64,000 nt of DNA from Pelagicoccus sp. SDUM812005 (GCF_031127875.1 NZ_JARXIA010000017.1:62001-126000), one strand, 5' to 3'. Positions 35,249-45,125 are shown, counted from the first letter of the stretch. The notes: a model not told the origin generated them from the sequence alone. Translations and numbers: made by a program.

Positions 35249-37021
35249 TCAGCTTTCCCGTTCCAGAATCCAATCGCCGAGCAACTCCAAAGTCTCCACG
35301 TCAAAAGTCTCCTCGATGCGGCCATACTCCTCCACGCTTCCCGTATCGCAATTTTGGAACAAGTGGTTCAACCCCGGTCGAATCAACACCAACGCATCCG
35401 CATTCCCCGTGCACTCGAAAGACTCTCTTACAACCGCCGCATTCACCTCCGCCGCCACTTGCACGTCCTTCTCACCGAAGAGAGCTAAGGTAGGCAGGGT
35501 TAAGCGATCCAGATACACTCTAGGATCGATGTTCATGAGCGATCGAAACCATTTTGTGGATACAACCTGCAACGAATTCTCGATCACCGCATCAGTAAAA
35601 CCCAAGGACTCCAAAACGCCTTCTCCGTAGCCAGCCCGAACTTCTTCGCTCCGTTTCCGCAAAGCCGCCACGAGCTCCTCCCGCGAAAGCGCACGGTTCT
35701 TGATCAGTTCCATATCGCCCTGCGAATCCCTTTCCAACCGCTGGACCAACTCCTCCTCAACCCCCTTCAGACGCAGGCCGGCCCTAGACTGCCTCAACAG
35801 CAAACGATCGAGCGGCTCCCCCGGAGGAGCAAGCAAAACGAGAAAGTCCAACTGCGGCTCACGCGCCGCCACCATCGGCCCCACCAATCCTCCTTCGCTG
35901 TGCCCGATCAAGCCCAAGGCATCCACATCCACCTCCCCAAGCGTCTCCAAAAAACGGATCGCCGCAATCGCGTCGTTCGCGAAACTGGCAGTCTCCGAAT
36001 CCATCAAATCCCCCTCCGAGCCACCGACCCCACGATCGTCGTAGCGCAGCGATGCAACACCGCGCCGGGCCAAAGCGTCCGCGATCACCGCGAAGGGTTT
36101 ATGCCCCATCAGGCTTTCGTCGCGATCCTGAGGCCCCGATCCGCTTACGAAAAGCACCGTTGGAAACGGCCCCTCGCCAGCCGGGCGCGCAAAGGTTCCC
36201 GCAAAATTCAACCCGTCTACCTCGTTGCGAAACCGAACCTCTCGCTCCTCGTAAGGAAAAGGCCCGCGCGGCTCCTGCGGACGTCGCAGAGCCGCGGGCT
36301 CCGCAAGCCTGCGAAACACCAACGGCAACTCCTGCCCACCTTGAACCCAATGCCCCACGAGCTGACTGCCATCCTCGCTCAAAGCCCCTTCGAACGAACC
36401 ACCGACACGATCGATGCGATACGCAAAAGCACCCGCCTCGAAGCTTACCGAATTTAAAGGCAGCCCGTTCGCGCCTTGGTCTAGACTGTCCATCTCGCCC
36501 GCAAGCCCACCGCCTTCCTCAGCTCGAACATGCAACGCTAAACGCAGTATCATCGGGCCAGCCTTCAGCTCGCCCAACCACTCGCCCACAACCCCTACTC
36601 CGGGTATCCCTTTTCCGGATACCGAATCTGGTCCAGCCTCAGCCCCCGCAAAGTTCAACTCGAACTTCAGTTGCTGCCCCCCCTGAATAAAGTCACCGCT
36701 TATCCGCTGCGTCTCCGCCTCGTACAAGCCTTTAAACCGAGGCGTCCCTGGAACTCCCTCCATCGCGAAGCCGATCTCAACCTCGCCAACCTCCACCTTC
36801 GCCAAGACATATCCCCGCAGTCCTTGGGCTGGGATATCGATCGTTCCCGACCAGACGCCCTCCTCGCTGCAATCCAAGCTAACCTCTATCGCCAGTCCGC
36901 TTCCAGGAACCTTCAGTTCACCCTTCCAAAGGCCCACCGGCGGAGAGGCAGGAAGCAAGGTTGCAGCGCACAAGGCCGTCAACAACAGGCCACATCGTAA
37001 AGCAATCGGTAACAATTTCAT
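35249..37021 (-). CDS. Secreted alpha/beta-hydrolase with N-terminal accessory domains
   Basis: A 590-residue exported esterase/peptidase-like hydrolase. A signal peptide (residues 1-25) precedes two repeated beta-rich modules (VGLWKGELKVPGSGLAIEVS and VGEWLGELKAGPMILRLALH) of a kind seen before such hydrolases. The hydrolase core carries the nucleophile motif GHSEGG, acid LFGEKDVQV and catalytic His GLNHLFQ; the oxyanion segment is FVSGSGPQDRD. It resembles EstD-type and S9-like enzymes; substrate unknown. Read first of two with the ThuA-ankyrin gene 52 bases further on. Confidence 0.88.
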   Translation of the reverse strand: MKLLPIALRCGLLLTALCAATLLPASPPVGLWKGELKVPGSGLAIEVSLDCSEEGVWSGTIDIPAQGLRGYVLAKVEVGEVEIGFAMEGVPGTPRFKGLYEAETQRISGDFIQGGQQLKFELNFAGAEAGPDSVSGKGIPGVGVVGEWLGELKAGPMILRLALHVRAEEGGGLAGEMDSLDQGANGLPLNSVSFEAGAFAYRIDRVGGSFEGALSEDGSQLVGHWVQGGQELPLVFRRLAEPAALRRPQEPRGPFPYEEREVRFRNEVDGLNFAGTFARPAGEGPFPTVLFVSGSGPQDRDESLMGHKPFAVIADALARRGVASLRYDDRGVGGSEGDLMDSETASFANDAIAAIRFLETLGEVDVDALGLIGHSEGGLVGPMVAAREPQLDFLVLLAPPGEPLDRLLLRQSRAGLRLKGVEEELVQRLERDSQGDMELIKNRALSREELVAALRKRSEEVRAGYGEGVLESLGFTDAVIENSLQVVSTKWFRSLMNIDPRVYLDRLTLPTLALFGEKDVQVAAEVNAAVVRESFECTGNADALVLIRPGLNHLFQNCDTGSVEEYGRIEETFDVETLELLGDWILERES

Positions 37022-37120
37022 GGAGCTACTCTAGCGCCCACATGTTACCTCCATGTTACCCTACCGATAAAAACAGGTTCATCACTTCAAGCAGTCGAAT
37101 TCGATTTTTTCGGTCGAACC

Positions 37121-37225
37121 GTCGCAGTGCGAGACGAAGATCAAAGAGCGAAGGCTGCTTGCGACGCGCCGCAAGTCCCTGACTCCATCTCCTCCAACAC
37201 GACGCGGCGCGAGAGCCAGCCCAAC
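37121..37225. repeat. Dispersed intergenic repeat, copy A
   Basis: A ~105-base element in the gap between the lipoprotein and hydrolase genes, homologous to 52731-52843. A 43-base core (37131-37173) differs from copy B at only three positions; the other end (37202-37225) carries GGCGCGAGAGCCAGCCC, related to the GGCGCTCGCGCC palindrome seen in other gaps. It reads as a palindrome-rich mobile or structural repeat; no coding frame is conserved. Confidence 0.75.
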
Positions 37226-37285
37226 AGCAAATCCCGCTCGATTTGATGGTGGGACGCTAAATAAACAAGCCACGCCCTATGTCCC

Positions 37286-38419
37286 TCAGCCTTCCCGGTA
37301 AAAGCTCGCCAAGGCGTCCCTCGCCTGGGCCGCGACCGACTCCGTCAACTGCTGCATCAGCTTCGCATGCTCCGGATCAGCCGGCTCACTCAAGGAGAGC
37401 TCCTGCCCCTCGATCGCCCGACGGTCTCCCTGCAGCACATCCCACTGCGCCGCCCAAACGCTACGCCCCGGAAGCTCCCGATTGAAAACCGCGTCCCAGC
37501 CGGACCCTTCGAAAACGAGCACCCGGGCCGGACAGAAAAGATCGAACGTCTTCTCCCGCTTGAAAACCTTGGCCTTCACCTCGACCGACTCCGCCTCCGA
37601 ATTCTGTACCGGCATAGTCAATACGCGCCGAAACGACCGCTCCCCTACTTCCGCTTCGCTGCGGCTCACCGAAACCTCTCCAATGCTCAACTCCAGATAC
37701 TGGACCGCCTCCCGCTCTCCCAGCTCCGAACTGGGCACGAAGGCCACGAAGCGATGCGGCGGATGCCGCTCCAGCTCCTCCACCAAAGCAGCCATCATAC
37801 GCTCTGGGTTCAAGCTATGCCCCTGAGCCGTCACCCCGTCGATCCCCACCAACAAGGTTCCGGCCCGCCGCGCCTCGTCCGCCTTTCGCAAAACATCGGC
37901 CCGCTGCCCGACGAATCGAGTCGCCGCCAAATAATGCTCATGCGCCTCTCGGGCATCGTAAAGATCGCCGCTTTCCATTAAAGCATCCGCAAACTGGATA
38001 CGCCCTTTCCCCGCCTCGGAGCGAGCCGACTCGATTTCCGCATGGTAGTAGACGATCTCGATTCCCCGCTTCCCTGCAAACGGCGTCAAGGCCGCCCGCG
38101 ACGACAAGCCTTGCAGCACCTCGTAGGCCGACAGAACCCGCTCCCAGCGAAACGGGTCGCTCCCGTCCTCCTGCGCTTGCCGGGCCCGCCCCAGCCACTC
38201 CGCCCGAGCCTGCGGATAGGCCCGCAAGAAAATCTCAGCCGCCTTCTCGTTGTCCGGCTTGCGAGCCAAGCGATCCGCCGAAACCCGAGCAGCCTCCGCG
38301 AAGTCGCCTTGCCGAAAAGCGGACTCCCCCGTTTCGCAACCGGCAAGCGCCAACAGCCCACAGAGCAGGGCGATAGAAAGACAGAGGTACTTGGAAAATT
38401 CAGTCGTTGGAAACTTCAT
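37286..38419 (-). CDS. Lipoprotein with TPR-like helical region, unknown
   Basis: A 377-residue predicted lipoprotein: signal peptide ending LLALAGC, so the acylated Cys is near residue 28. Residues about 30-180 are helical with repeated Ala/Arg patterns (FAEAARVSADRLARKPDNEK) like tetratricopeptide helices, and the second half has LLVGIDGVTAQGHSLNPERM with beta strands. I do not recognise a named family. It is alone on its strand between an intergenic repeat and the divergent DUF1592 gene. A role in envelope assembly is possible but not supported by more than the lipoprotein and TPR-like helices. Confidence 0.8.
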   Translation of the reverse strand: MKFPTTEFSKYLCLSIALLCGLLALAGCETGESAFRQGDFAEAARVSADRLARKPDNEKAAEIFLRAYPQARAEWLGRARQAQEDGSDPFRWERVLSAYEVLQGLSSRAALTPFAGKRGIEIVYYHAEIESARSEAGKGRIQFADALMESGDLYDAREAHEHYLAATRFVGQRADVLRKADEARRAGTLLVGIDGVTAQGHSLNPERMMAALVEELERHPPHRFVAFVPSSELGEREAVQYLELSIGEVSVSRSEAEVGERSFRRVLTMPVQNSEAESVEVKAKVFKREKTFDLFCPARVLVFEGSGWDAVFNRELPGRSVWAAQWDVLQGDRRAIEGQELSLSEPADPEHAKLMQQLTESVAAQARDALASFYREG

Positions 38420-38580
38420 GAAGGCACTCGGGTAAAAACGAACCTGGCCAAGCTAGGCTTCCCGCTGAGACGCAGCAAGCCGCCATCCTATTCATTCTTC
38501 GCCCCCTTCCCCTACCATCAATTTAGAGGGTAGTCCCCCGGCCCTCATGAGCTGGACAAATACAGGCTCCCTATCTTACT

Positions 38581-38586
38581 TATAAT
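38581..38586 (+). promoter_or_regulatory. Candidate -10 box before DUF1592 cluster
   Basis: A perfect TATAAT in the 240-base divergent gap, placed 74 bases before the DUF1592 ATG. No convincing -35 at the usual spacing. It would drive the five-gene secreted cluster to the right. Confidence 0.4.
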
Positions 38587-38659
38587 GCGCATTAGTTAAT
38601 GCCCCCTAAAAACCCCCGAAGGACGAAGATGGCTCCGCCGTCTTCGAAAACGCCACCCC

Positions 38660-41290
38660 ATGCGCCTTTACCTAGCCCCCCTAATCGCCAGCCAGGCCCT
38701 CTGCCTGCCCCTATTCGCCCAGCTACCGGACGAATCCTTCCGCAACTTCGCCCAAGAGTACTGCATCGACTGCCACAACCCGGACAAGAAGAAAGGCAAG
38801 TTCGACCTCCTCCCCCTCCTCGAAGCAGACTCCTCCCAACACTACGGCAAGTGGGAAGAAATCCTTTGGATGCTCGAAGACCGCGACATGCCGCCGGAAG
38901 ACGAAGCAGGCGAAGCCCCGCTCAAGCGCCCTAGCGAAGCCGAATACCAACGCTTCACCACCTTCCTCGCCGACGCCCTCGACAGCATGGAGCCGCCGCT
39001 GGCCGATACCGAAGACAAGGACTTCATCGCCCAGAACTGCGTCAGCTGCCACAACGCCGACGACAAGGAAGCCGGCCTCGTCCTCGAAAACGTCACCCTC
39101 GACGACCCCACCCACGACCCGGAGCTCTTCGAGCACATCGTCCGACGCCTCGACGCCCGCCAAATGCCGCCCGCCGACCGCAAGCGCCCCAGCGAAGAAA
39201 GCTACCAGGAAGTCCTCGCCCACCTCGTCGGCGCCCTCGACGCCCAAGCCGCTGCCCACCCGCAGCCGGGCCGCACCGACACCTTCCGCCGCCTCAACCG
39301 CACCGAATACCAAAACGCCATCCGCGACCTGCTCGCCGTCGAAATCGACGCCGCCAGCCTCCTCCCCAAAGACGAATCCAGCCACGGCTTCGACAACGTC
39401 ACCGTCGGAAACCTCTCCCCCACCCTGCTCGACCGCTACATCACGGCCGCCCAAAAGATCACCCGCCTCGCCATCGGTACCCCCAACGACCACGTACAAG
39501 GCCACGTCCACCGCGTCCCCGCCGACCTCACCCAAGAACGCCACATCGAAGGCCTCCCCCTCGGCACCCGCGGCGGCGCCCTCATCCCTTACACATTCCC
39601 CCAAGACGGCGAATACGAAATCACCGTCCGCCTCACCCGCGACCGCAACGAACACGTCGAAGGCCTGCGCGGAGAACACCAGCTCGACATCCTGCTCGAC
39701 CGCGACCTCCTGCAAAGCTTCACCGTCAAAAGACCGGACAACGGCCGCCGCGACCACTCCCTCGTCGACGAACACCTAAAAGTGCGTGCCTTCATCCCCG
39801 CCGGCCCCCGCGACCTCGGCGTCACCTTCGTGCAGGAATCCTACTCCCTGCTCGAAAACAAGCGAAAGCCCCACCAGTCCCACTTCAACCTCCACCGCCA
39901 CCCCCGGCTCGCTCCCGCCGTGTATTCAGTTTCCATTACCGGCCCCTACCAAGGCCAAGGCGCCGCCAATACGCCAAGCCGCCAAAAAATATTCACCCGC
40001 CTCCCCACCGGACCGCAGGACGAGGAAGCCGCCGCCAAGGAAATACTCTCCACCCTCATGAAACGGGCCTACCGCCGCCCCATCGCCGAGCAAGACCTCC
40101 AGAAGCCCCTCGCCTTCTACCGCGAAGCCGCCGTAGACGCCGGATTCGAAGCCGGCATCGAGATGGCCCTCAACTCCATCCTCGTCAGCCCCGAATTCCT
40201 CTTCCGCATCGAGCGCGACCCCCAAAATCCCCCCGCCGACGGAGCCTACCCCATCAGCCAGCTCGAGCTCGCCTCCCGCATCTCCTTCTTTCTCTGGAGC
40301 TCCATCCCCGACGACGAACTGCTCGACCACGCTATCGCCGGACGCCTACGCGATCCCAACGTATTGAACGCGCAAATACGCCGCATGCTGGCCGACCCGC
40401 GTTCCCGAAGCCTCGCCAACAACTTCGCCAGCCAGTGGCTCTACCTCCGAAACCTTGAATCCTTCACCCCGGACCTTCGCCTGTATCCAGACTTCGACGA
40501 CAACCTCCGCCAAGCCTTCCGCACCGAAACGGAACGCTTCGTCGAAAGCGTCATCCAAGAAGACCGTCCCATCGTCGACCTCCTCAAGTCCGACTACACC
40601 TACCTCAACGAGCGCCTCGCCAAACACTACGGCATCCCCCACATCTTCGGCAGCCGCTTCCGCCGGGTCCAACTCCAGCCCGAGCACCACCGCGGCGGCA
40701 TCCTTCGCCACGGCAGCATCCTCGCCGTCACCTCCTACGCCACCCGCACCTCCCCCACCATCCGCGGAAACTGGATCCTCGAAAACATCATCGGCACCCC
40801 GCCGCCACCGCCGCCACCCGACATCCCCGACCTCGAGGACAACACCGTCAACTTCGAGCTCCCCATGCGCGAGCGCCTCGCCGAACACCGAGCCAACCCC
40901 CAGTGCGCCAGCTGCCACGATGTCATGGACCCCGTCGGATTCGTGCTCGAAAGCTACGACGCCGTCGGACGCTGGCGCGACTTCGAAAACGGCCGCCCCA
41001 TCGACGCCTCCGGCGGCCTGCCCGACGGACAGATAGCCAACGGCATCGCCGACCTCGAAGACGGCCTGCTCCAGCGCCCCGACCTCTTCGCCCGCACCCT
41101 CAGCGAAAAGCTGCTCACCTTCGCCCTCGGCCGCGGCGTCGAAGCCTTCGACGCCCCCGCCATCCGCCAAGTCGTGCGCGAGGCCGCCCAAGACGACTAC
41201 CGCTTCTCCTCCCTCGTCCTCGGCATCGTAAACAGCACCCCCTTCCAAATGCGATCCACCCACGACCACTACCTTTCTGCTAAAGACTGA
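38660..41290 (+). CDS. DUF1592-family planctomycete-type cytochrome c protein
   Basis: An 876-residue exported multihaem protein. The signal peptide is followed by two planctomycete-type cytochrome motifs, CIDCH (35-39) and CVSCH (127-131), and a third CASCH near the C terminus. In order come DUF1587 (FRRLNRTEYQNAIRDLL), DUF1595, DUF1592 (YRRPIAEQDLQKPLAFY), DUF1588 with the third CxxCH, and DUF1585. The family is abundant in Planctomycetota and Verrucomicrobiota and is thought to do an oxidative step in the periplasm, but no activity is established. It is 51 bases upstream of the DUF1552 gene, its regular partner, and followed by an ankyrin protein, which is the usual trio. Family call is firm. 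Confidence 0.93.
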   Translation: MRLYLAPLIASQALCLPLFAQLPDESFRNFAQEYCIDCHNPDKKKGKFDLLPLLEADSSQHYGKWEEILWMLEDRDMPPEDEAGEAPLKRPSEAEYQRFTTFLADALDSMEPPLADTEDKDFIAQNCVSCHNADDKEAGLVLENVTLDDPTHDPELFEHIVRRLDARQMPPADRKRPSEESYQEVLAHLVGALDAQAAAHPQPGRTDTFRRLNRTEYQNAIRDLLAVEIDAASLLPKDESSHGFDNVTVGNLSPTLLDRYITAAQKITRLAIGTPNDHVQGHVHRVPADLTQERHIEGLPLGTRGGALIPYTFPQDGEYEITVRLTRDRNEHVEGLRGEHQLDILLDRDLLQSFTVKRPDNGRRDHSLVDEHLKVRAFIPAGPRDLGVTFVQESYSLLENKRKPHQSHFNLHRHPRLAPAVYSVSITGPYQGQGAANTPSRQKIFTRLPTGPQDEEAAAKEILSTLMKRAYRRPIAEQDLQKPLAFYREAAVDAGFEAGIEMALNSILVSPEFLFRIERDPQNPPADGAYPISQLELASRISFFLWSSIPDDELLDHAIAGRLRDPNVLNAQIRRMLADPRSRSLANNFASQWLYLRNLESFTPDLRLYPDFDDNLRQAFRTETERFVESVIQEDRPIVDLLKSDYTYLNERLAKHYGIPHIFGSRFRRVQLQPEHHRGGILRHGSILAVTSYATRTSPTIRGNWILENIIGTPPPPPPPDIPDLEDNTVNFELPMRERLAEHRANPQCASCHDVMDPVGFVLESYDAVGRWRDFENGRPIDASGGLPDGQIANGIADLEDGLLQRPDLFARTLSEKLLTFALGRGVEAFDAPAIRQVVREAAQDDYRFSSLVLGIVNSTPFQMRSTHDHYLSAKD

Positions 41291-41341
41291 ACTCACCCAC
41301 TCCCCCAAGCCCACAAAACCAACCCCCCGAGCGCTCGCCCT

Positions 41342-42694
41342 ATGAAATTCTTCACCAAGAAATCCATCCCCCGCAGAACCTTCCTCAAAGGCGTCGGCGC
41401 CTCCTTCGCCCTGCCCCTGCTCGACGCCATGGTCCCCGCCGCCAGCGTCTTCGGCAAGACCCGCGCCCTCACCCAGCCCGTCAAACGCCTCGGCTACGTC
41501 TACATGCCCATGGGCTGCGACATCACCCGCTGGACCCCCGGCAGCGAAAGCAACCTCGACACCCTCTCCCCCATCCTCGAGTCGCTCGCCAACGTGAAGG
41601 ACCAAATCAGCGTCCTCACCAACATGGAGCTCAAGCCGGCCTACCCCGGCTCCCACGCCACCTCCAACTCCGCCTTCCTCTCCGCCGCCCGAGCCAAGGT
41701 CACCGAAAGCACCGACTACTACCTCGGCACCACCGCCGACCAAGTCGCCGCCAAACACATCGGCCAATCCACCCAGCTCCCCTCCCTCGAGCTCGCCATG
41801 GACCTGCTCCAGACCGTCGGCCAATGCGACAACGGCTACGCCTGCGTCTACCAAAACAACCTCTCCTGGTCCTCCCCCACCACCCCGCTTCCCGCCGAAG
41901 CCCACCCACGCCTCGTCTTCGAAAACCTCTTCGGCGAAGGCGGCAGCCCCGAACAACGCCGCGCCGCCCTCAAGAAACGGGCCAGCCTGCTCGACTCCGT
42001 AGCCGACGACATCCGCCGCCTCAAACGCGACCTCGGCGCCCAGGACAGAGACAAAGTCACCGAATACCTCGACTCCATCCGCGAAGTCGAACGCCGTATC
42101 CAAAAAGCGGAGTCGGATACCCAGGAAAACCCGCTGCCCGACCTCGACCGCCCCACCGGCGTGCCCGCAGCCTACGCCGATCACGCCCGCCTCATGTTCG
42201 ACCTCCAACTGCTCGCCTACCAAGGCGACATCACCCGCATCTCCACCTTCCAGCTCGCCCGCGAAACCAGCAACCGCGCCTATCCGGAAATCGGAGTCTC
42301 CGATCCCCACCACCCCCTCTCCCACCACGGAGGCAACGCCGACAAGATCGCCCGCATGGCCAAGATCAACGCCTTCCACGTCTCCCTCTTCGCCGAATAC
42401 CTCGAAAAGCTCAAAGCCACCCCCGAAGGCGACAGCAACCTGCTCGACAACTCCCTCATCCTCTACGGCAGCGGCATGGGAAACCCCAACAACCACGACC
42501 ATACCAACCTCCCCACCATCGTCGCCGGCGGAGCCGCCGCAGGCATGCAAGGCAACCGCCACATCCGCTACGACAAGCCCACCCCGCTGGCCAACCTCCA
42601 TCTCACCCTCCTCGACAAAGTCGGCGTCCCCATCGAATCCTTCGGCGACTCCGACGGCATGATCTCCGAACTCTTCCAACCCGTCACCCTGTAG
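41342..42694 (+). CDS. DUF1552 protein, Tat-exported
   Basis: A 450-residue protein of the DUF1552 family with an apparent twin-arginine signal (PRRTFLKGVGASFALPLL), meaning it folds in the cytoplasm, perhaps around a cofactor, before export. The core motifs GYVYMPMGCDITRWTP and LYGSGMGNPNNHDHTNLPTI show the family's sulfatase-like or phosphatase-like alpha/beta fold. It is the standard partner of DUF1592 and is in the same operon. Function unknown; likely modifies the same substrate as its partner. Its TAG stop lies within the first bases of a GTAG hairpin repeat. Confidence 0.93.
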   Translation: MKFFTKKSIPRRTFLKGVGASFALPLLDAMVPAASVFGKTRALTQPVKRLGYVYMPMGCDITRWTPGSESNLDTLSPILESLANVKDQISVLTNMELKPAYPGSHATSNSAFLSAARAKVTESTDYYLGTTADQVAAKHIGQSTQLPSLELAMDLLQTVGQCDNGYACVYQNNLSWSSPTTPLPAEAHPRLVFENLFGEGGSPEQRRAALKKRASLLDSVADDIRRLKRDLGAQDRDKVTEYLDSIREVERRIQKAESDTQENPLPDLDRPTGVPAAYADHARLMFDLQLLAYQGDITRISTFQLARETSNRAYPEIGVSDPHHPLSHHGGNADKIARMAKINAFHVSLFAEYLEKLKATPEGDSNLLDNSLILYGSGMGNPNNHDHTNLPTIVAGGAAAGMQGNRHIRYDKPTPLANLHLTLLDKVGVPIESFGDSDGMISELFQPVTL

Positions 42695-42717
42695 GACCGG
42701 CGCTCGCGCCGCCCGAC
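42691..42717. repeat. GTAG-start intergenic hairpin
   Basis: Starts GTAGG at 42691, contains the perfect palindrome GGCGCTCGCGCC, and ends CCCGAC. The first bases supply the TAG stop of the DUF1552 gene. It has the same GGCGC/GCGCC centre as the right end of the repeat at 52731-52843 on the other strand. Confidence 0.6.
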
Positions 42718-42734
42718 GAAACCACTCACCCCCC

Positions 42735-44216
42735 ATGCCCAAGAGACGCCTTGCCCCACTGGCCGCCCTCCTCCTCTGCCTCAGCCCCCTGGCCGAGACA
42801 GCCCCCACCACGCTCCCCGACCTCGCCGAAGCCAACGACACCGCCGCCCTCGCCTCCCTTCTCACCAGCGAGACCAACCTCGACGCCGCCCAAGTCGACG
42901 GCATGACCGCCCTGCACTGGGCCTGCTACCACGACAACACCCCCGCCGCCCTCGCCCTCCTGGAGGCCGGTGCCCATCCGTCACCAAAAACCCGATACGG
43001 AATCACGCCCATCTCCATTGCCTGCCAGAACGGAAACAGCCAGATCCTCAAGGAGCTCCTCCAACGAGGGGCCGACCCCAACACCACCCTAAACGGCGGC
43101 GAAACCCTCCTCATGACCGCCGCCCGCGTCGGCAAGATCGAGTCCGTGCAAGCCCTTCTCAAGGCAGGAGCGACCATTGAAGCCACCGAACGCAATGGAC
43201 AAACCGCCCTCATGTGGGCAGCCGATGAGGGCCACGTCGACGTCGTCAAACTCCTCATCGAATCCGGAGCCGACATGAACCGGTCCTTAAACTCCGGATA
43301 CACCCCCTTCTTCTTCGCCGTACGCCAAGGCCACCGCGACCTCGTCAAGCTCTTCCTCGACCTCGGGGCCGACGTCAACGCCGCCATGCAAATCGAGAGA
43401 TCCCGTGGCAAGCTGGCCAAGAGCAACACTAGCCCGCTTATCCTCGCCATGGAAAACGGCCATTTCGACCTCGCCCTCGACCTGCTCGAACGCGGAGCCG
43501 ATCCCAACGACATGCGCACCGGGCTCAGCCCCCTGCACACCATGGTCCGCGTCCGCAAACCGGACCGCGGCGAAGGCATCGACGGCGAACCGCCTCCCCT
43601 CGTCACCGGCTCCGTCGATAGCCTCACCCTCGTCCGCGCCCTCGTCGAAAAAGGGGCCGACGTAAACGCCCGCCTCACCACCGGCCGCAAAGCCAACGGC
43701 GCCCGCTTCAGCATGATCGGCTGCACCCCCTTCCTGCTCGCCGCCGACACCGCCGACCTCCCCTACATGAAGCTGCTCATCGAGCTCGGGGCCGACTACT
43801 CCATCCCCAACGAAGACGGCACCACCTCCCTCATGGTCGCCGCCGGCGTCGGCAGCCAAGCCCCCGAAGAAGAAGCTGGCACCCCCGACGAATGCCTCGA
43901 AGCCGTCAAGTTCCTCGTCTCCCTCGGAGCCAAGCTCGACACCGTCGCCTCCAACGGCGACACCGCCATGCACGGCGCAGCCTACAAAAACGCGCCCCAA
44001 GTCATCGCCTACCTCGACGAACAAGGTGCCGATATCCAAATTTGGAATACAAAGAACGAAAACGGCTGGACCCCGCTATTCATCGCCGAAGGCTACCGTC
44101 CCGGAAACTTCAAGCCCGACTTCGCCACCATCGACGCCATCAAAGCCGTCATGCAAAAGCGCGGCGTCCCCATCCCCGAAGGCGGCCGCCCCATCCACGT
44201 CAACTACGCCCCGTAA
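42735..44216 (+). CDS. Secreted ankyrin-repeat protein
   Basis: A 493-residue exported protein made almost wholly of ankyrin repeats (about eleven; for example DGMTALHWACYHDNTPAALA, NGQTALMWAADEGHVDVVKL, ENGWTPLFIAEGYRPG). Signal peptide ends near residue 24. Ankyrins bind other proteins; in DUF1592/DUF1552 operons such a protein is a frequent third member, so it may hold the two together at the periplasmic face. It starts 40 bases after the DUF1552 stop, with a hairpin repeat between. A function beyond scaffolding is not visible. Confidence 0.92.
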   Translation: MPKRRLAPLAALLLCLSPLAETAPTTLPDLAEANDTAALASLLTSETNLDAAQVDGMTALHWACYHDNTPAALALLEAGAHPSPKTRYGITPISIACQNGNSQILKELLQRGADPNTTLNGGETLLMTAARVGKIESVQALLKAGATIEATERNGQTALMWAADEGHVDVVKLLIESGADMNRSLNSGYTPFFFAVRQGHRDLVKLFLDLGADVNAAMQIERSRGKLAKSNTSPLILAMENGHFDLALDLLERGADPNDMRTGLSPLHTMVRVRKPDRGEGIDGEPPPLVTGSVDSLTLVRALVEKGADVNARLTTGRKANGARFSMIGCTPFLLAADTADLPYMKLLIELGADYSIPNEDGTTSLMVAAGVGSQAPEEEAGTPDECLEAVKFLVSLGAKLDTVASNGDTAMHGAAYKNAPQVIAYLDEQGADIQIWNTKNENGWTPLFIAEGYRPGNFKPDFATIDAIKAVMQKRGVPIPEGGRPIHVNYAP

Positions 44217-44220
44217 TCCC

Positions 44221-44246
44221 GTAGCGCGGAGCTTCAGCCCGCGACC
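44221..44246. repeat. Second GTAG-start intergenic hairpin
   Basis: Starts GTAGCGCGG at 44221 and ends CCGCGAC; the stem is CGCGG with CCGCG around a 9-base loop. Same start and end bases as the element at 42691 but a different centre (AGCTTCAGC). Confidence 0.55.
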
Positions 44247-44270
44247 CTAATGCAGGATCAATACCACCCC

Positions 44271-45125
44271 ATGCCCCGCCTCCCCCTCATCCTCCTCTCC
44301 CTCCTCGCCACCCTCGCCCAGGCCGAGCCCGCAACCCTCGAATACGCCCGCGTCGACGACACCCCGCTCCAACTCGACCTTCACCTCCCCGAGCAACGAG
44401 ACGCTCCCGCCCTCATCGTCTGGATACACGGTGGAGCTTGGCGGGCCGGCAGTAGAAAAAGAGTACCCATAAATCCACTACTCGAAAAAGGCTGGGCCAT
44501 CGCCAGCGTCGACTACCGCCTTTCGCCCCAAGCCAAATTCCCCGCCCAGATCCACGACATCAAAGCCGCCATCCGCTACCTGCGAGCCAACCCGGAGAAT
44601 CTCCCCTACGACGCCACCCGCATCGTAGTCGCCGGCGAATCCGCCGGAGGCCACCTCGCCGCCCTCGTCGGCGTCACCAACCACCACCCCCAGCTCGAAG
44701 GAAAGGTCGGCCACCACCTCCAGCAAAGCTCCGAGGTCCAAGCCATCGTCAGCCTCTTCGGAGCCAGCAACCTCACTACCATCCTCAAGCAATCCACGCC
44801 CCACGGCCTCAAGGTCCGAGTCCCAGCCCTCGATCTCTTCCTCGGCGCCCAGCCTCAAGACGACCCGCAAACCGCCCAGCTCGCCAGCCCCGTATTCCAC
44901 ATCGACACCCAAGATCCGCCCCTTCTCCTCGTCCACGGCGACCAGGATCCCCAAATGCCCATCAACCAATCCCACGAGCTGCAAGGCCAGTACGAAGCCC
45001 ACCACCTCCCCTGCGAATTCAAAGTTCTCCACGGAGCCGCCCACGGCGGAGCGCCCTTCTACACAGAAGAACGTATCAACCACATCGATACGTTTCTCCG
45101 AGCGCAATTCCAAGGTCGTCCTTAG
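44271..45125 (+). CDS. Secreted alpha/beta-hydrolase (carboxylesterase type)
   Basis: A 284-residue exported esterase of the hormone-sensitive-lipase-like/BD-FAE group. The oxyanion motif WIHGGAWRAG and the nucleophile motif AGESAGG are present; the acid (HGDQDPQMP) and the His (HGAAHGG) follow. Such enzymes remove acetyl or feruloyl groups from polysaccharides. A signal peptide (MPRLPLILLSLLATLAQAEP) sets the start at 44271; the frame opens at 44250. It follows the ankyrin gene by 54 bases and precedes the sulfatase, giving a run of exported enzymes. Confidence 0.9.
   Translation: MPRLPLILLSLLATLAQAEPATLEYARVDDTPLQLDLHLPEQRDAPALIVWIHGGAWRAGSRKRVPINPLLEKGWAIASVDYRLSPQAKFPAQIHDIKAAIRYLRANPENLPYDATRIVVAGESAGGHLAALVGVTNHHPQLEGKVGHHLQQSSEVQAIVSLFGASNLTTILKQSTPHGLKVRVPALDLFLGAQPQDDPQTAQLASPVFHIDTQDPPLLLVHGDQDPQMPINQSHELQGQYEAHHLPCEFKVLHGAAHGGAPFYTEERINHIDTFLRAQFQGRP

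Noticed and set aside
40346-42904. An 852-codon open frame on the minus strand
   Set aside because: It lies antisense to the DUF1592, DUF1552 and ankyrin genes, which have recognised domains and signal peptides; its protein is low-complexity Gly/Val/Glu, as expected from GC-rich antisense shadow.
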